Assembly: GCF_900099645.1 (NCBI RefSeq)
Contig: NZ_FMTL01000001.1
Coordinates: forward strand, 1,612,001 to 1,676,000
Reading direction: 5' to 3'
DNA: 64,000 bases
From: Pseudomonas peli
GTDB lineage: Bacteria > Pseudomonadota > Gammaproteobacteria > Pseudomonadales > Pseudomonadaceae
Both the position numbers and the translations under genes were made by a program. How positions within the stretch are numbered: position 1 is the first letter of the stretch; each line of letters starts with the position of its first letter. Below, piece after piece: positions 1 to 12,053 of the stretch. Under the pieces are notes generated by a model. That model was given only the letters and a program-made list of their open reading frames with translations, was not told the DNA's origin and did not search any database.

Positions 1-608
1 ACGCCGGTTTGGTCGAAGTGCACAAATACCAGGCCGAGAATCGCCAGCAGCATGATCAGGCCGCTGGCCTGGGTGAAGATAAAGAACTTGGTGGCGGCGG
101 TGATGCGGGTCTTGCCGTCGCTGCCGCTATGACCCCAGAGCGCGATGAGGAAATACATTGGCACCAGCATCATTTCCCAGAAGAAGAAGAACAGGAACAG
201 GTCAACGGCAAGGAACACGCCGACCACGCCGCCAAGAATCCACATCAGGTTGAGGTGGAAGAAGCCGACGCGGTTCTGGATCTCGTTCCACGAACAGAGC
301 ACCGAGAGCACACCGAGCAGGCCGGTGAGGCTGATCATCAGCACCGACAGGCCGTCCAGTGCCAGGTGCACACTGATGCCGAAACGCTCGATCCACGGCA
401 GTTGGAACTCGGCCGCCCACTGCGGCGCAGCACCCGGCGCAGGCGCCAAGCTGAAGTCGCCAGTGGCCCACAGCCACAGACTCAGACCGAACAGCAAGGC
501 CATGGTCAGCAGGGCGATCCAGCGCGGCAGGATGTTGCCGAAGCGCTCGCACTGCCAGCACAGCAGGCCGCCGATAAAGGGGATCAGGATTAGCCAGGGC
601 AGAATCAT
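1..608 (-). CDS. nuoM: NADH-quinone oxidoreductase subunit M, C-terminally truncated by the window edge
   Basis: This is one of the three antiporter-like proton-pumping membrane subunits of complex I. Translating the minus strand from the ATG at 606-608 gives a hydrophobic N-terminus beginning [20 protein letters not shown], which is typical of NuoM. About 202 codons lie in the window and the rest is off the left edge. It follows nuoL by 15 bases in the usual order L-M-N, so it belongs to the nuo operon. The frame is open throughout the visible part. Identity is from the start sequence, hydrophobicity and synteny. Confidence 0.93.
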   Translation of the reverse strand, partial: MILPWLILIPFIGGLLCWQCERFGNILPRWIALLTMALLFGLSLWLWATGDFSLAPAPGAAPQWAAEFQLPWIERFGISVHLALDGLSVLMISLTGLLGVLSVLCSWNEIQNRVGFFHLNLMWILGGVVGVFLAVDLFLFFFFWEMMLVPMYFLIALWGHSGSDGKTRITAATKFFIFTQASGLIMLLAILGLVFVHFDQTG

Positions 609-623
609 GACGGGCTATTTTCC

Positions 624-2474
624 TTAATTCAGAAACAGGAGAACGGCGAGCACCAGCACGGCGCCCCCGGCTATCGATGTGGCGTACCAACGCACCTGGC
701 CGGTCTCGCTGCTGGCCAGCAAGGCGTTGCCGCCACGCGCCAGACGCGGAATCAGGCCAATGCTGCGGTCGATCGGGTCGTGCCCGAGCAACCGGCAAAG
801 CAACAGGTACGGTCGCACAAACAGCTTGTCGTAGAGCCAGTCGAAGCCCCAGGCCGCGAACCACCAGGCCGAGAGGAAGCGCCCCGGCGCGCTCTGCGCC
901 ACTGCCGTGGCGAAGCTGCGCTTGCCGAGGAACAGCAGCGCAGCCAGGACGATGCCGATGATGGCAATGGCCCCCGAGGCGATTTCCAGGCTGTGCTTAG
1001 CATCACCGCCGGCATGGCCGACGCTTTGCGGCAACACGCCCGCCAAGGGTGGGCTGATCAGCGCACCAATAAAGGTCGACAGCACAATCAGGGTGACCAG
1101 CGGCAGCCAGTGTGCGATGCCATGGCCGGCATGGGCTTCAGTCTTCTGCTCGCCATGGAAGGCGATAAAGATCAGGCGGAAGGTGTAGATCGAGGTCAGG
1201 AAGGCGCCCGCGAGGCCGGCATACAGCAACCACTGATGACCGCTGGCAAAAGCTTCCCAGAGGATCTCGTCTTTCGAGTAGAAACCGGCCGTGATCAGCG
1301 GCAACGCCGCCAGGGCCGCACCGCCGACGATAAAGCTGGCGTAGGCCAACGGCAGTTTCTTCCACAGACCACCCATCTTGAAGATGTTCTGCTCGTGGTG
1401 GCAGGCGTTGATCACCGCACCGGAGGCGAGGAACAGCAGGGCCTTGAAGAAGGCGTGGGTCATCAGGTGGAAGATCGCCGCGTCCCAGGCGCCAACGCCC
1501 AGGGCAAGGAACATGTAACCGATCTGGCTCATGGTCGAGTAGGCAAGGATGCGCTTGATGTCGGTCTGCACCAGCGCCGCAAAACCAGCCAGCACGAGGG
1601 TCACGCCGCCGACGATGCCGACCAGTTCGAGAATCTCCGGGGTCAGCAGAAACAGGCCATGGGTACGGGCGATCAGGTACACGCCGGCGGTAACCATGGT
1701 CGCCGCGTGGATCAACGCCGACACCGGGGTCGGACCGGCCATCGCATCGGCCAACCAGGTTTGCAGCGGCAGCTGGGCGGATTTACCCACCGCGCCGCCG
1801 AGCAGCATCAGCGTGGCGATCCACAGCCAGCTATCGCCTTCCACGTACTTCTGCGGCGCCAGTGCCATCAGCTCCTGAATATTCAGGGTGCCCAAGTGGA
1901 GGAACAGGATAAACAGGCCGATGGCCATAAACACGTCGCCGATACGGGTGACGATAAAGGCCTTGAGCGCCGCGTTGCCGTTGGCGGTGTGCTTGAAGTA
2001 GAAGCCGATCAGCAGGTAAGAGCACAGCCCCACGCCTTCCCAGCCGAAGTACAGCACCAGCAGGTTATCGCCCAGCACCAGCAGCAGCATGCTGAAGATA
2101 AACAGGTTGGTGTAAGCGAAGAAGCGCGAGTAGCCCTCCTCACCGCGCATATACCAGCTGGCGAACAGGTGAATCAGGAAACCCACGCCGGTAACCACGC
2201 CGAGCATGGTCAGCGACAGGCCATCGAGGTACAGGGTGAAGCTCGGCGCAAAACCGGCCACGCTCATCCACTGCCACAGCACCTGCGTAAACACGCCGTT
2301 TTCCGGCGGATTAAGGTTGAACTGCACGATCACCCAGGCCGCCGTCAGCGCTGACAGGCCCACCGAACCGACGCCAATCAGCGCGGAGAGGTTCTCGGAG
2401 AAACGCCCGCGCGAGAAAGCCAGAAGAAACCAGCCCAGCAGCGGAAATACACAGGTCAGGAATAGAAGGTTCAT
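624..2474 (-). CDS. nuoL: NADH-quinone oxidoreductase subunit L
   Basis: NuoL is the distal proton-pumping subunit of complex I, with a long lateral helix that clamps the membrane arm. The 616-residue product is of normal length and hydrophobic throughout. It carries the family's conserved glutamate in [13 protein letters not shown] and the conserved lysine in [16 protein letters not shown], both part of the proton path in the family. The start ATG overlaps the nuoK stop (ATGA), which indicates translational coupling. It sits between nuoK and nuoM in the standard order. Confidence 0.97.
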   Translation of the reverse strand: MNLLFLTCVFPLLGWFLLAFSRGRFSENLSALIGVGSVGLSALTAAWVIVQFNLNPPENGVFTQVLWQWMSVAGFAPSFTLYLDGLSLTMLGVVTGVGFLIHLFASWYMRGEEGYSRFFAYTNLFIFSMLLLVLGDNLLVLYFGWEGVGLCSYLLIGFYFKHTANGNAALKAFIVTRIGDVFMAIGLFILFLHLGTLNIQELMALAPQKYVEGDSWLWIATLMLLGGAVGKSAQLPLQTWLADAMAGPTPVSALIHAATMVTAGVYLIARTHGLFLLTPEILELVGIVGGVTLVLAGFAALVQTDIKRILAYSTMSQIGYMFLALGVGAWDAAIFHLMTHAFFKALLFLASGAVINACHHEQNIFKMGGLWKKLPLAYASFIVGGAALAALPLITAGFYSKDEILWEAFASGHQWLLYAGLAGAFLTSIYTFRLIFIAFHGEQKTEAHAGHGIAHWLPLVTLIVLSTFIGALISPPLAGVLPQSVGHAGGDAKHSLEIASGAIAIIGIVLAALLFLGKRSFATAVAQSAPGRFLSAWWFAAWGFDWLYDKLFVRPYLLLCRLLGHDPIDRSIGLIPRLARGGNALLASSETGQVRWYATSIAGGAVLVLAVLLFLN

Positions 2475-2779
2475 CCGCGCATCTCGCTGGCAGCGTCGAC
2501 ATCGAGGGTGTTGAAGCGGCGATACAGCTGCAACAGGATCGCCAGGCCAATACTGGCTTCGGCGGCGGCCAGAGTGATCACCAGGATAAACATCACCTGG
2601 CCGTCAGGCTGGGCCCAACGGCTGCCGGCCACCACAAAAGCCAGGGCGGTAGCATTCATCATCACTTCCAGGCTCATCAGCACAAACAGGATATTGCGCC
2701 GCACCATCAGGCCAATAAGGCCGAGACTGAATAGCACGCCGGCCAGCGCCAGGCCATGCTCCAGGGGAATCGCATTCAT
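2471..2779 (-). CDS. nuoK: NADH-quinone oxidoreductase subunit K
   Basis: NuoK is a small three-helix membrane subunit (102 residues, usual size) that links the antiporter-like subunits to NuoH and NuoJ. Two buried glutamates known to matter in the family are visible, in SLEVMMNA and in [10 protein letters not shown]. The gene overlaps nuoL downstream and nuoJ upstream by four bases each, so J, K and L are probably translated in a coupled way. The identification is secure from sequence and order. Confidence 0.97.
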   Translation of the reverse strand: MNAIPLEHGLALAGVLFSLGLIGLMVRRNILFVLMSLEVMMNATALAFVVAGSRWAQPDGQVMFILVITLAAAEASIGLAILLQLYRRFNTLDVDAASEMRG

Positions 2780-3285
2780 GCCGTGGGCTCCTTGGCATCG
2801 TGACGGCCGAGGTGATAGGCCGCGACCAGCGCAGCGAGCAGCAGCATCGAAGCCAGCTCCACCGCCAGCAGGTAAGGCCCGTACAGGGCGATACCGACCG
2901 CTTTGGCATCAATGGTCTGCAAACCGAGGGCCGCTCCACTGGGCGACTGAAACAGCACATAGAGCAATTGCCCCAGCAACAACGCCGAGAGAATCGCCGG
3001 GCCGGTCCAAATACCCGGCGTCAGCCACTGGCGCTCCTGCTCGACCGCCGCCGGGCCGAGGTTGAGCATCATCACCACGAAGACGAACAGCACCATGATC
3101 GCGCCGGCGTAGACGATGATTTCCAGCGCGCCGGCAAACGGGGCGCCGAGGGCAAAGAAGGTCATCGCCACGGCCAGCAGCGAGAGAATCAGGTACAGCA
3201 GGGCATGCACCGGATTGCTCGCGGTGATCACCCTGAATGTGGCCGCCACGGCAACGCCGGCGGCGAGGTAGAAAGCGAATTCCAT
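2776..3285 (-). CDS. nuoJ: NADH-quinone oxidoreductase subunit J
   Basis: NuoJ is a five-helix membrane subunit of complex I whose third helix changes conformation during turnover in the family. The 169-residue product begins [20 protein letters not shown] and holds the conserved segment around [20 protein letters not shown]. Its start is preceded by a GGAGG-like ribosome site on the minus strand (the plus strand reads cccctcc just upstream). It overlaps nuoK by four bases and lies nine bases after nuoI. Confidence 0.97.
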   Translation of the reverse strand: MEFAFYLAAGVAVAATFRVITASNPVHALLYLILSLLAVAMTFFALGAPFAGALEIIVYAGAIMVLFVFVVMMLNLGPAAVEQERQWLTPGIWTGPAILSALLLGQLLYVLFQSPSGAALGLQTIDAKAVGIALYGPYLLAVELASMLLLAALVAAYHLGRHDAKEPTA

Positions 3286-3294
3286 GTCCCCTCC

Positions 3295-3843
3295 TTAGGG
3301 CAGTAGGCCTTTGACGTTGATCGGTTCGGCTTCATTCTGCGCAGCACCTTTCGGCTTGCCGGCAATGGCCATACCGGCGACGCGGTAGAAGTTGTAGTCC
3401 GGGTTCTTGCCCGGGCCGCTGATCAGCAGGTCTTCCTTCTCGTACACCAGATCCTGACGTTTGAACTCGCCCATCTCGAAATCCGGAGTGAGCTGAATCG
3501 CCGTGGTCGGGCAGGCTTCTTCGCACAGGCCGCAGAAGATGCAGCGCGAGAAGTTGATGCGGAAAAAATCCGGGTACCAGCGGCCATCTGGGGTTTCCGC
3601 CTTCTGCAGCGAGATACAGCCCACCGGGCAGGCCACCGCACACAGGTTGCAGGCCACACAGCGCTCTTCGCCGTCGGGGTCGCGGGTCAGGACGATGCGC
3701 CCGCGATAACGCGGCGGCAGGTACACCGCCTCTTCCGGGTATTGCAGGGTGTCGCGCTTGCGAAAGCCATGGCTGAAGACCATGGCCATGCTGCGCAGTT
3801 GGGTGTAGGTGCCGTGCACCACATCCCGTATGTATTTGAACAT
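3295..3843 (-). CDS. nuoI: NADH-quinone oxidoreductase subunit I (two 4Fe-4S ferredoxin-like subunit)
   Basis: NuoI carries clusters N6a and N6b and passes electrons from NuoG to NuoB. Two ferredoxin motifs are visible in the 182-residue product: [12 protein letters not shown] with a following C, and [12 protein letters not shown]. An N-terminal stretch rich in basic and aromatic residues matches the membrane-surface helix of the family. It lies between nuoH and nuoJ in the operon, with 13 bases to nuoH. Confidence 0.97.
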   Translation of the reverse strand: MFKYIRDVVHGTYTQLRSMAMVFSHGFRKRDTLQYPEEAVYLPPRYRGRIVLTRDPDGEERCVACNLCAVACPVGCISLQKAETPDGRWYPDFFRINFSRCIFCGLCEEACPTTAIQLTPDFEMGEFKRQDLVYEKEDLLISGPGKNPDYNFYRVAGMAIAGKPKGAAQNEAEPINVKGLLP

Positions 3844-3856
3844 TCTGTGGTTCTCC

Positions 3857-4849
3857 TTACTGGGCCGCGGCCAGCACGAATGCGCCGGTCACCAGCAGGT
3901 TGATCAGGGTCAGCGGCAGGCAGAACTTCCAGCTGAAGGCCATGACCTGGTCATACCGTGGCCGCGGAATCGAGGCGCGCAGCAGGATGAAGATCATGAT
4001 GAAGAAGCAGGTTTTCAGGGCAAACCAGAAAAACGGAATCTGCGGCAGGATGCCAAACGGCCCGTGCCAACCGCCGAAGAACAGAGTTACCAGCAGCGCC
4101 GAGATGGTGATGATGCCGATGTATTCACCGACGAAGAACATGCCCCATTTCATCCCGGCATATTCGATGTGATAACCGTCAGCCAGCTCCTGCTCAGCTT
4201 CCGGCTGGTCGAAGGGGTGACGGTGAGTCACCGCCACGCCGGCGATAAAGAAGGTACAGAAGCCGAAGAACTGCGGAATGATGAACCAGAGGTTTTCCGC
4301 CTGGTAATCGACGATGTCGCGCATGTTGAACGAGCCAACCTGAGCGACGATACCCATCAGCGCCAGGGCCAGAAACACCTCGTAGGACACCGTCTGCGCC
4401 GAGGCGCGCAGCGCGCCGAGCAGGGCAAACTTGTTGTTACTCGCCCAGCCAGCAAACAGCACGGCATACACAGACAGGCCGGCCATGGCGAAGAAGAACA
4501 GGATGCCGATGTTCAGGTCCGCGACGCCCCAGTTCGGGGTGACCGGGATAATCGCAAAGGCCATCAACATGGCCGCGAAGGCGATCATCGGCGCCAGGAT
4601 AAAGATGAACTTGTCGGAGAACGGCGGCGTCCAGTCCTCCTTGAAGAACATCTTGATCATGTCCGCGGCGATCTGAAACATGCCGAACGGCCCGACCCGG
4701 TTGGGGCCGTAGCGGTCCTGCCACCAGCCCAGCAGGCGCCGTTCAACAAAGCTCAACAACGCGCCGCAGACCACCACCACCAGCAAAATCACGATGGCTT
4801 TGAGTACGGCGATCAGCACGTCCAGCACTTCGGGGGTCAGCCAACTCAT
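3857..4849 (-). CDS. nuoH: NADH-quinone oxidoreductase subunit H
   Basis: NuoH is the eight-helix membrane subunit that forms, with NuoB and NuoD, the quinone-binding cavity. The product has 330 residues, the usual length, and shows the conserved loops [19 protein letters not shown] and the acidic stretch [20 protein letters not shown]. Its ATG overlaps the nuoG stop by four bases. The identification is firm. Confidence 0.97.
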   Translation of the reverse strand: MSWLTPEVLDVLIAVLKAIVILLVVVVCGALLSFVERRLLGWWQDRYGPNRVGPFGMFQIAADMIKMFFKEDWTPPFSDKFIFILAPMIAFAAMLMAFAIIPVTPNWGVADLNIGILFFFAMAGLSVYAVLFAGWASNNKFALLGALRASAQTVSYEVFLALALMGIVAQVGSFNMRDIVDYQAENLWFIIPQFFGFCTFFIAGVAVTHRHPFDQPEAEQELADGYHIEYAGMKWGMFFVGEYIGIITISALLVTLFFGGWHGPFGILPQIPFFWFALKTCFFIMIFILLRASIPRPRYDQVMAFSWKFCLPLTLINLLVTGAFVLAAAQ

Positions 4850-7566
4850 TGCGCGGCCTCCTCAATGCGGGTGACCACGCTACCTGCGATCAGCGCCGGC
4901 ATGCCCACCAAGCCCACTGGCAAGCCGACCACACCAATGGCCAACTCTTCGGTGATCTGCAGCGGCAGGCGCAGGGTCTGCCCGGCGACTGTCAGGCTCA
5001 GCAGCGCGCCGTCATTTACGCCCAGGCGATCCGCTTCGGCCTTGGCCAGCAGCGCGTAAGGTGCGGGAATGCGCTCTTGCAGCGGCGCGGCGCCGGCCGA
5101 GGTTTCTTCACTGCCGAACAGGTGATGCAGCGCCACGGCCTGCAAGGTACCCGGAGCCGGGTTAAAGGCGGCCGGTACACTGAACCAAGGCAGCACCGTG
5201 CCTTTGGCTTCCAGCAGACGCACACCGGGGTCACCAGCGCGCAGATGGCCGCCGACTTCGTCCTGGAACTTGTTCCAGGCCTGCGGCGAGTTCCAGCCCG
5301 GCGACCAGGCGAATGGAATCTGCTGACGGTCTTCCTTGCTGCCGAAATAGCCTTCCATGGAGAAGGCAAACGCCGAATCCTGGTCCTGCGGCTGGCGCGG
5401 CTCATGCACGCTGATATTGGCGCGCATGGCGGTGCGACCGCTGTAACGGTGCGGCTCACGGGCCAGTTTGAGGCCCTTAATGCGGAAGGTGGCGTTGGGC
5501 GCGGCTTCGCCGATACGCGCCAGCAGACTGTTGCTGGCAGCAACGGCAGCGGTCACCGCATCCAGCTGGGTCCAGTCGAGCGGCTTGCCCTGCAGGGTGC
5601 TGTGCAGAGCATGCAGCCAGCGCCAGCCTTCACGAATCAGGATGTTGGCGTCGTAGTAGCTCGGTTCGAACACCTGGAAGAAGCGCTGAGCACGGCCTTC
5701 GAAACTGACCAGGGTGCCATCGCCTTCGGCGAAGCTGGCTACCGGCAGCAGCAGATGGGCTTTTTCGCTGGTGGCGGTGTGCTGATGGTCGGCGACGATC
5801 ACCAGCTTGGCGGCCGCCAATGCGGCATCTACCTGGGTAGCATCGGCGCGGCGGTACAGGTCGTTTTCCAGCACGATCACGGCATCTGCCTGAGCGGATG
5901 TCAGCGCCTGCAGCGCCGCATCGACAGACTCGCCACCCAGCAGGGCCAGGCCCATGCTGTTGGCTTCCGGCACCACCAGGCTGATGGAGGCGTTCTTTTC
6001 GCGATTCTTCAGCGCGCTGGCGATATTGGCTGCTGCTTCGATCAGGCTCTTCTCACCCAAAGAGGCACCAGAGACGATCAGCGGACGCTTGGCTTCAAGC
6101 AGCGCTTCGGCAATCAACTGCACCAGTTCGCCAACATCGGCATCCAGACCATTAACCGCTGGTGCGCTAGGGTCGATGGCGTGGGCCACAGCGAAACCAA
6201 TACGCGCCAGGTCAGCCGGGGCCGCGTGCACGCAGGCTTCGGCGATATCATCCAGACGCGTGGCGGTGACGCTGGCGATAAACAGCGGATGCAGCGCGTC
6301 CTGAGCGACGTTCTGCACGGCGGCCATGTGCCAGTCCTGAATCTTCATCGACGCAGCGATTTCAGTGGCCTTGCCCTTGACCGCCTGACGCAGGGCCAGG
6401 GCCATGCGTGCGGCGGTTTGGGTGAGGTCTTCACCAAGGATAAACACCGCGTCGTGCAGCTCGACTTCACGCAGGGTCGGCACCGGCAGCGGGCCGTTCT
6501 GCAGGATGTCGCGGATCAGGCGGATATTTTCCAGCTCGCCTGCAGCGATACCGGAGTAGTAGTTGGCATCGCCGACCAGCTCGCGCAGGGCGAAGTTGCT
6601 TTCCAGGCTGGCGCGCGGCGAACCGATGCCGATTACGCGTTTGCCCTTGAGCAGCTCGGCGGCCTTGTCCAGCGCAGCGTCGATGCCGAGCTTTTCGCCA
6701 CCGTCTTTATTCACCAGCAGCGGCTGACGCGGGCGATCAGTACGATTGACGTAGCCGTAGCCAAAACGGCCACGGTCGCAGAGGAAATACTGGTTCACAT
6801 CGCCGTTGAAGCGGTTTTCGATGCGCCGCAGTTCACCGTAACGCTCACCCGGGCTGGTGTTGCAGCCGCTGGCGCAGCCATGACAGATGCTCGGGGCGAA
6901 CTGCATGTCCCACTTGCGGTTGTAGCGCTCGGAGTGGGTCTTGTCGGTGAACACACCGGTCGGGCAAACCTCGACCAGGTTGCCGGAAAACTCGCTTTCC
7001 AGCACGCCGTCTTCGACGCGGCCGAAGTACACGTTGTCGTGCGCGCCATACACACCCAGGTCAGTACCGCCGGCGTAATCCTTGTAGTAACGCACGCAGC
7101 GGTAGCAGGCGATGCAGCGGTTCATCTCATGAGAGATGAACGGGCCGAGCTGCTGGTTCTGGTGGGTGCGTTTGGTAAAGCGATAACGGCGCTGGTTGTG
7201 GCCAGTCATAACCGTCATGTCCTGCAGGTGGCAATGACCGCCCTCCTCGCACACCGGACAGTCGTGCGGGTGGTTGGTCATCAGCCACTCGACGACGCTG
7301 GCGCGGAACGCCTTGGATTCTTCATCGTCGATGCTGATCCAGGTGTTGTCGGTGGCCGGCGTCATGCACGACATGACGATGCGCCCGCGCGTATCGTTTT
7401 CATCGGTGTACTGCTTGACCGCGCACTGGCGGCAGGCGCCGACGCTACCGAGCGCCGGGTGCCAGCAGAAGTAAGGGATATCGAGACCGAGGGACAGGCA
7501 GGCCTGCAGCAGGTTGTCCGCCCCATCGACTTCGAAATCTTTGCCGTCTACGTGGATAGTGGCCAT
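4846..7566 (-). CDS. nuoG: NADH-quinone oxidoreductase subunit G (iron-sulfur, molybdopterin-oxidoreductase-like)
   Basis: NuoG is the largest peripheral-arm subunit and carries several iron-sulfur clusters. The 906-residue product begins with a 2Fe-2S ferredoxin domain ([15 protein letters not shown]). The His/Cys motif [12 protein letters not shown], the 4Fe-4S motif CIACYRC with CPTG, and the off-path N7 motif CHGCASGC with a later CDRG follow. The rest is a molybdopterin-oxidoreductase-like fold without the cofactor. It overlaps nuoH and is separated from nuoF by 95 bases, the longest gap in the operon, which holds a hairpin. A 919-codon open frame on the opposite strand is a high-GC shadow. 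Confidence 0.97.
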   Translation of the reverse strand: MATIHVDGKDFEVDGADNLLQACLSLGLDIPYFCWHPALGSVGACRQCAVKQYTDENDTRGRIVMSCMTPATDNTWISIDDEESKAFRASVVEWLMTNHPHDCPVCEEGGHCHLQDMTVMTGHNQRRYRFTKRTHQNQQLGPFISHEMNRCIACYRCVRYYKDYAGGTDLGVYGAHDNVYFGRVEDGVLESEFSGNLVEVCPTGVFTDKTHSERYNRKWDMQFAPSICHGCASGCNTSPGERYGELRRIENRFNGDVNQYFLCDRGRFGYGYVNRTDRPRQPLLVNKDGGEKLGIDAALDKAAELLKGKRVIGIGSPRASLESNFALRELVGDANYYSGIAAGELENIRLIRDILQNGPLPVPTLREVELHDAVFILGEDLTQTAARMALALRQAVKGKATEIAASMKIQDWHMAAVQNVAQDALHPLFIASVTATRLDDIAEACVHAAPADLARIGFAVAHAIDPSAPAVNGLDADVGELVQLIAEALLEAKRPLIVSGASLGEKSLIEAAANIASALKNREKNASISLVVPEANSMGLALLGGESVDAALQALTSAQADAVIVLENDLYRRADATQVDAALAAAKLVIVADHQHTATSEKAHLLLPVASFAEGDGTLVSFEGRAQRFFQVFEPSYYDANILIREGWRWLHALHSTLQGKPLDWTQLDAVTAAVAASNSLLARIGEAAPNATFRIKGLKLAREPHRYSGRTAMRANISVHEPRQPQDQDSAFAFSMEGYFGSKEDRQQIPFAWSPGWNSPQAWNKFQDEVGGHLRAGDPGVRLLEAKGTVLPWFSVPAAFNPAPGTLQAVALHHLFGSEETSAGAAPLQERIPAPYALLAKAEADRLGVNDGALLSLTVAGQTLRLPLQITEELAIGVVGLPVGLVGMPALIAGSVVTRIEEAAQ

Positions 7567-7584
7567 GGTTCAGGTTTCTTCTTT

Positions 7585-7600
7585 GCCCGCCGAAGCGGGC
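7585..7600 (-). other. UUCG-loop hairpin in the nuoF-nuoG gap
   Basis: On the minus strand the gap between nuoF and nuoG reads GCCCGC TTCG GCGGGC, a perfect 6-bp GC stem closed by a UUCG tetraloop, an unusually stable RNA fold. It lies about 20 bases before the nuoG start codon. No U-run follows, so it is not a standard terminator. A role in mRNA processing, stability or nuoG translation is an inference. Confidence 0.55.
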
Positions 7601-7661
7601 TTGGCTAATGGAATCACGTTGTGCTGCGGGGCCAGATCAGTGGCCGCCAGAGCGCCATTTT

Positions 7662-9017
7662 TTACGCGGGGACGAACTGCCCCGTCGTTGCCGGAGCCGC
7701 CGAGCTGGCCACGCCAGCCTCGAACTCCGAACGGAAATACTTGATCGCACTGCCCAGCGGCTCAACTGCACCTGGTGCGTGAGCACAGAAGGTTTTGCCG
7801 GGGCCAAGGAAATTGACCAGACCGAGCAGCGTGTCGATGTCCTGCTGCGTGCCTTGCTTGCGCTCCAGGGCGCGGAGGATCTTCACGCTCCAGGGCAGGC
7901 CATCGCGGCACGGCGTACACCAGCCGCAAGATTCGCGGGCGAAGAACTCTTCCATATTGCGCAGCAGCGAGACCATGCTGATGCTGTCGTCCACCGCCAG
8001 TGCCAGGCCGGTGCCCATGCGCGTGCCGACCTTGCCGATACCGCCGGCATACATCAGCGCATCCAGGTGCTCGGGTAGCAGAAAGCCTGTGCCGGCACCG
8101 CCGGGTTGCCAGCACTTGAGGGTGTAGCCATCGCGCATGCCGCCAGCGTAGTCCTCGAACAGCTCGCGAGCGCTGATGCCGAAGGGCAGCTCCCACAGAC
8201 CAGGGTTCTTCACCTTGCCGGAGAAGCCCATCAGCTTGGTGCCGTGGTCTTCACTCTCCGGGCGGGCCAGGCTCTTGTACCAATCCACGCCGTTACCGAC
8301 GATGGCCGGCACGTTACACAGGGTCTCGACGTTGTTTACGCAAGTCGGCTTGCCCCACACGCCGACGGCGGCAGGGAACGGCGGCTTGGCGCGCGGGTTG
8401 GCGCGGCGGCCTTCGAGGGAGTTGATCAGTGCGGTTTCTTCACCGCAGATATAACGGCCGGCACCGGTGTGAACGAACAGTTCGAAATCGAAACCGCTGC
8501 CGAGAATGTTCTTGCCCAGCAGGCCGGCGGCCTTTGCTTCCTCAATGGCGCGATTCAGATTCGTCGCCGCATCGACGTACTCGCCGCGCAGGAAGATGTA
8601 ACCGCGATAAGCCTTGAGCGCGCGGGCGGAAATCAGCATGCCTTCCACCAGCAGGTGCGGCAGCTGCTCCATCAACATGCGGTCCTTCCAGGTATTCGGC
8701 TCCATCTCATCCGCATTGCACAGCAGGTAGCGGATGTTCATGGATTCGTCGGCAGGCATCAGGCCCCACTTCACACCAGTGGGGAAGCCGGCGCCACCAC
8801 GGCCCTTGAGGCCGGAGTCTTTTACCGTCTGCACGATGTCAGCCTGAGCCATCTCACTCAGCGCTTTGCGCGCAGCGGCGTAGCCGTTCTTCTGCTGGTA
8901 CTCCTCCAGCCACACCGGCTGGGCGTCGTCACGCAAGCGCCAGGTCAGCGGATGGCTTTCCTCGCTGCGGGCGATCTTGTTGGCCGGGCCGATGGAGGTC
9001 AGCGTCTTGATGCTCAT
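7662..9017 (-). CDS. nuoF: NADH-quinone oxidoreductase subunit F (FMN- and NADH-binding)
   Basis: NuoF oxidises NADH through FMN and cluster N3. The 451-residue product carries the FMN/NADH glycine-rich motif [10 protein letters not shown] near residue 75, and [12 protein letters not shown] with a downstream FCAHAPGA that together supply the four cysteines of N3. Length and order match the family. The start overlaps the nuoE stop by four bases. Confidence 0.97.
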   Translation of the reverse strand: MSIKTLTSIGPANKIARSEESHPLTWRLRDDAQPVWLEEYQQKNGYAAARKALSEMAQADIVQTVKDSGLKGRGGAGFPTGVKWGLMPADESMNIRYLLCNADEMEPNTWKDRMLMEQLPHLLVEGMLISARALKAYRGYIFLRGEYVDAATNLNRAIEEAKAAGLLGKNILGSGFDFELFVHTGAGRYICGEETALINSLEGRRANPRAKPPFPAAVGVWGKPTCVNNVETLCNVPAIVGNGVDWYKSLARPESEDHGTKLMGFSGKVKNPGLWELPFGISARELFEDYAGGMRDGYTLKCWQPGGAGTGFLLPEHLDALMYAGGIGKVGTRMGTGLALAVDDSISMVSLLRNMEEFFARESCGWCTPCRDGLPWSVKILRALERKQGTQQDIDTLLGLVNFLGPGKTFCAHAPGAVEPLGSAIKYFRSEFEAGVASSAAPATTGQFVPA

Positions 9018-9526
9018 ACGTAGGCCTCCAGCAGTTTGGCGACGCCATCAGGTTGCACGTCGCCAAAGGTATCGTCGTCGATCATCAGCGCCGGGGCCTT
9101 GTCGCAGTTACCCAGGCAGCACACCGGCAGCAGGGTAAAGCGGCTGTCGTGGGTGGTCTCGCCGAGGCCGATACCGAGCTGCTTGTGCATTTCAGCGACG
9201 ACCGACTCATGGCCACCGACATAGCAGGTCATGCTGTCGCATACACGGATAATGTGGCGGCCCACCGGCTGACGGAAAATCTGACTATAGAAGGTGGCCA
9301 CGCCTTCGACGTCGCTGGCGGGAATACCGAGGATTTCACCAATCGCATCGGCGGCGCCATCCGGCACCCAGCCACGGGCTTTCTGCACGATTTTCAGCGC
9401 TTCGATCGACGCCGCGCGCGGGTCTTCGTAGTGGTGCATCTCGTGCTCGATGGCCGCATGTTCGGCTTCGCTGAGGATGAAACGATCAGTCTGGATTAGC
9501 GTGTTGCTGTTGGTTGTCTGGGTCAT
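9014..9526 (-). CDS. nuoE: NADH-quinone oxidoreductase subunit E (2Fe-2S)
   Basis: NuoE binds cluster N1a next to the flavin of NuoF. Four cysteines are visible as [11 protein letters not shown] and [12 protein letters not shown]. The open frame extends 17 codons further upstream, but I place the start at the ATG at 9524-9526 (MTQTTNSN). That gives a 170-residue protein of normal length and begins one base after the nuoCD stop. The extra upstream codons overlap nuoCD and look unlike the family. Confidence 0.95.
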   Translation of the reverse strand: MTQTTNSNTLIQTDRFILSEAEHAAIEHEMHHYEDPRAASIEALKIVQKARGWVPDGAADAIGEILGIPASDVEGVATFYSQIFRQPVGRHIIRVCDSMTCYVGGHESVVAEMHKQLGIGLGETTHDSRFTLLPVCCLGNCDKAPALMIDDDTFGDVQPDGVAKLLEAYV

Positions 9527-9527
9527 G

Positions 9528-11309
9528 TCAGCGGTCCACGTCAGCCATAACGAAGTCGATACTGCCCAGGTACGCAATCAGGTCGGCAACCATGCTGCCG
9601 CGAATCACTGAAGGGATCTGCTGCAGGTGCGGGAAGCTCGGCGTGCGAATACGCGTGCGGTAGCTCATCGTGCTGCCGTCGCTGGTCAGGTAGTAGCTGT
9701 TGATACCCTTGGTCGCCTCGATCATCTGGAAGCTTTCGTTGGCCGGCATCACCGGGCCCCAGGAAACCTGCAGGAAGTGGGTGATCAGGGTTTCAATGTG
9801 CTGCAGCGTGCGCTCTTTCGGCGGTGGCGTGGTCAGCGGGTGATCGGCCTTGTACGGGCCTTCCGGCATATTGCGCAGGCACTGGTCGATGATCTTGATG
9901 CTCTGACGCATCTCTTCCACGCGCACCATACAACGGTCGTAGGCATCGCCATTGGCGGCCAGCGGCACTTCAAACTCGAAGTTCTCGTAGCCGGAATACG
10001 GCCGCGCCTTGCGCAGGTCGAAGTCGCAGCCCGTAGCGCGCAAGCCAGCGCCAGTGGTGCCCCACTCCAGCGCTTCCTTGGTGTTGTACTGCGCCACACC
10101 GATTGTCCGCGCCTTGAGGATGCTGTTTTGCAACGCGGCCTTTTCGTACTCGTCGAGGCGCTTGGGCAGCCAGTCGACGAATTCTTTGACCAGACGATCC
10201 CAACCACGCGGCAGGTCGTGAGCGACACCACCGATGCGGTACCAGGCCGGATGCAGGCGGAAGCCGGTGATGGCTTCGATCACCTTGTAGGCGCGCTGAC
10301 GGTCGGTAAAGGTGAAGAACACCGGGGTCATCGCGCCGACGTCCTGGATATAGGTGCCGAGAAACAGCAGATGGCTGGTGATGCGGAAGAACTCGGCCAG
10401 CATGATGCGAATCACGTCGACCCGTTGCGGCACAGTGATGCCCGCAAGTTTTTCCACGGCCAGAACATACGGCAGGTTGTTCATCACCCCGCCGAGGTAG
10501 TCGATGCGGTCGGTGTAGGGAATAAAGCTGTGCCAGCTCTGCCGTTCAGCCATCTTCTCGGCGCCACGGTGGTGGTAGCCAACTTCCGGCACGCAATCGA
10601 CGATTTCTTCACCGTCGAGCTGCAGGATTATGCGGAACGCACCATGGGCCGACGGGTGATTGGGGCCGAGGTTGAGGAACATATAGTCCTCGTGCTCGCC
10701 GCCACGCTTCATGCCCCAGTCTTCCGGCTTGAAGCGCGCGGCTTCTTCTTCCAGCTGCTGCTTGGCCAGGGTCAGGCTGAATGGATCGAACTCGGTGGCG
10801 CGCGCCGGGTAATCCTTGCGCAGCGGGTGACCTTCCCAGGTCGGTGGCATCATGATCCGCGTCAGGTGCGGGTGGCCGCTGAAGTGGATGCCGTAGAGGT
10901 CCCAGACTTCGCGCTCATACCAGTTAGCGTTGGGCCAGATGCTGGTGACGCTGGGCACATTGAGGTCGCGCTCGCTCAAGGCGACCTTGAGCATGATGTC
11001 GCTGTTTCGCTCCAGCGACATCAGGTGATAGAACACGGTGAAATCCGCACCCGGCAGACCACGACGCTGGGTACGCAGGCGCTCGTCGACACCATGCAGG
11101 TCATACAACATGACGTAGGGGCGCGGTAAGTTGCGCAGGAAGGTCAGGATTTCGACCAGGCGCTCGCGGGCCACCCACAGCACCGGCATACCGGTACGGG
11201 TGCTCTGTGCGGTGAAGGCGTCAGCGCCAAAACGGGAATTCAGTTCGACGACCACATCTTGGTCGTCAGCCTTGTACGGCGGTATGGACAGAATGCTGTC
11301 TGCAGTCAT
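9528..11309 (-). CDS. nuoCD: NADH-quinone oxidoreductase fused subunits C and D
   Basis: The fused product has 593 residues. Residues about 1-190 are NuoC (30-kDa subunit) and about 200-593 are NuoD (49-kDa subunit), with the junction near [12 protein letters not shown]. NuoD forms the quinone pocket with NuoB and NuoH. The conserved segments [12 protein letters not shown] and [13 protein letters not shown] are visible. The fusion is the normal state in gammaproteobacteria such as Pseudomonas and Escherichia, so it is not a rearrangement. It lies 56 bases after nuoB. Confidence 0.97.
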   Translation of the reverse strand: MTADSILSIPPYKADDQDVVVELNSRFGADAFTAQSTRTGMPVLWVARERLVEILTFLRNLPRPYVMLYDLHGVDERLRTQRRGLPGADFTVFYHLMSLERNSDIMLKVALSERDLNVPSVTSIWPNANWYEREVWDLYGIHFSGHPHLTRIMMPPTWEGHPLRKDYPARATEFDPFSLTLAKQQLEEEAARFKPEDWGMKRGGEHEDYMFLNLGPNHPSAHGAFRIILQLDGEEIVDCVPEVGYHHRGAEKMAERQSWHSFIPYTDRIDYLGGVMNNLPYVLAVEKLAGITVPQRVDVIRIMLAEFFRITSHLLFLGTYIQDVGAMTPVFFTFTDRQRAYKVIEAITGFRLHPAWYRIGGVAHDLPRGWDRLVKEFVDWLPKRLDEYEKAALQNSILKARTIGVAQYNTKEALEWGTTGAGLRATGCDFDLRKARPYSGYENFEFEVPLAANGDAYDRCMVRVEEMRQSIKIIDQCLRNMPEGPYKADHPLTTPPPKERTLQHIETLITHFLQVSWGPVMPANESFQMIEATKGINSYYLTSDGSTMSYRTRIRTPSFPHLQQIPSVIRGSMVADLIAYLGSIDFVMADVDR

Positions 11310-11365
11310 GGTCTCGGTCGCTATCGGTCAACGGCGTCAGTAGGCGGGCTCAATAGAGCCCAGGC

Positions 11366-12043
11366 TCACACTTCGTCGGGGCTACGCAGATTGGTCACGG
11401 CGATCCGCTGCTCGCGACGCTGTTCTTTCTGCGAAGGCATTTCGGCACGGTAAACACCCTGATCACCGACCACCCAGGACAACGGCCGGCGCTCCTGACC
11501 AATGGATTCCTGCAGCAGCATCAAGCCTTGCAGAAATGCCTCAGGACGGGGCGGGCAACCGGGAATATAGACGTCGACCGGCAGGAACTTATCGACCCCC
11601 TGGACCACAGAGTAGATGTCGTACATGCCGCCAGAGTTGGCGCAGGAGCCCATCGAGATCACCCACTTGGGTTCCAGCATCTGCTCGTACAGGCGCTGGA
11701 TGACCGGGGCCATCTTGATAAAGCAGGTGCCGGCGATGACCATGAAGTCCGCCTGGCGCGGGGATGCCCGGATCACTTCAGCACCAAACCGGGCCACGTC
11801 GTGCGGCGCAGTAAAGGCGGTGGTCATTTCCACATAGCAGCAGGACAGGCCGAAGTTGTAGGGCCACAGGGAGTTCTTGCGCCCCCAGTTCACTGCGCCG
11901 TTGAGAACATCTGAGAGCTTGCCCATGTAGATGTTCTTGTGGACTTGATCATCTAGCAGCGGGTCGGAAACAGTCTCCCGCTCGCCGACCGGATAGCGCT
12001 CATTGGGCGCATCCGGATCGATCCGAGTAAGTTTGTAGTGCAT
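11366..12043 (-). CDS. nuoB: NADH-quinone oxidoreductase subunit B (cluster N2)
   Basis: NuoB carries cluster N2, the electron donor to quinone. The product has 225 residues with the ligand cysteines in [21 protein letters not shown] and PGCPPRPE, and the conserved [10 protein letters not shown] start it at the ATG at 12041-12043 ([11 protein letters not shown]), which matches the Pseudomonas family start. The frame could begin two codons earlier at a TTG. The gap to nuoA is short. Confidence 0.96.
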   Translation of the reverse strand: MHYKLTRIDPDAPNERYPVGERETVSDPLLDDQVHKNIYMGKLSDVLNGAVNWGRKNSLWPYNFGLSCCYVEMTTAFTAPHDVARFGAEVIRASPRQADFMVIAGTCFIKMAPVIQRLYEQMLEPKWVISMGSCANSGGMYDIYSVVQGVDKFLPVDVYIPGCPPRPEAFLQGLMLLQESIGQERRPLSWVVGDQGVYRAEMPSQKEQRREQRIAVTNLRSPDEV

Positions 12044-12053
12044 TGCCAAAGCC

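Noticed and set aside
780..2354. A 524-codon open frame on the plus strand
   Set aside because: It is antisense to nuoL, with very high Gln/His/Gly content typical of shadow frames.
4849..7608. A 919-codon open frame on the plus strand
   Set aside because: It is fully antisense to nuoG and arises from the high GC content. Composition is not protein-like and there is no ribosome site.
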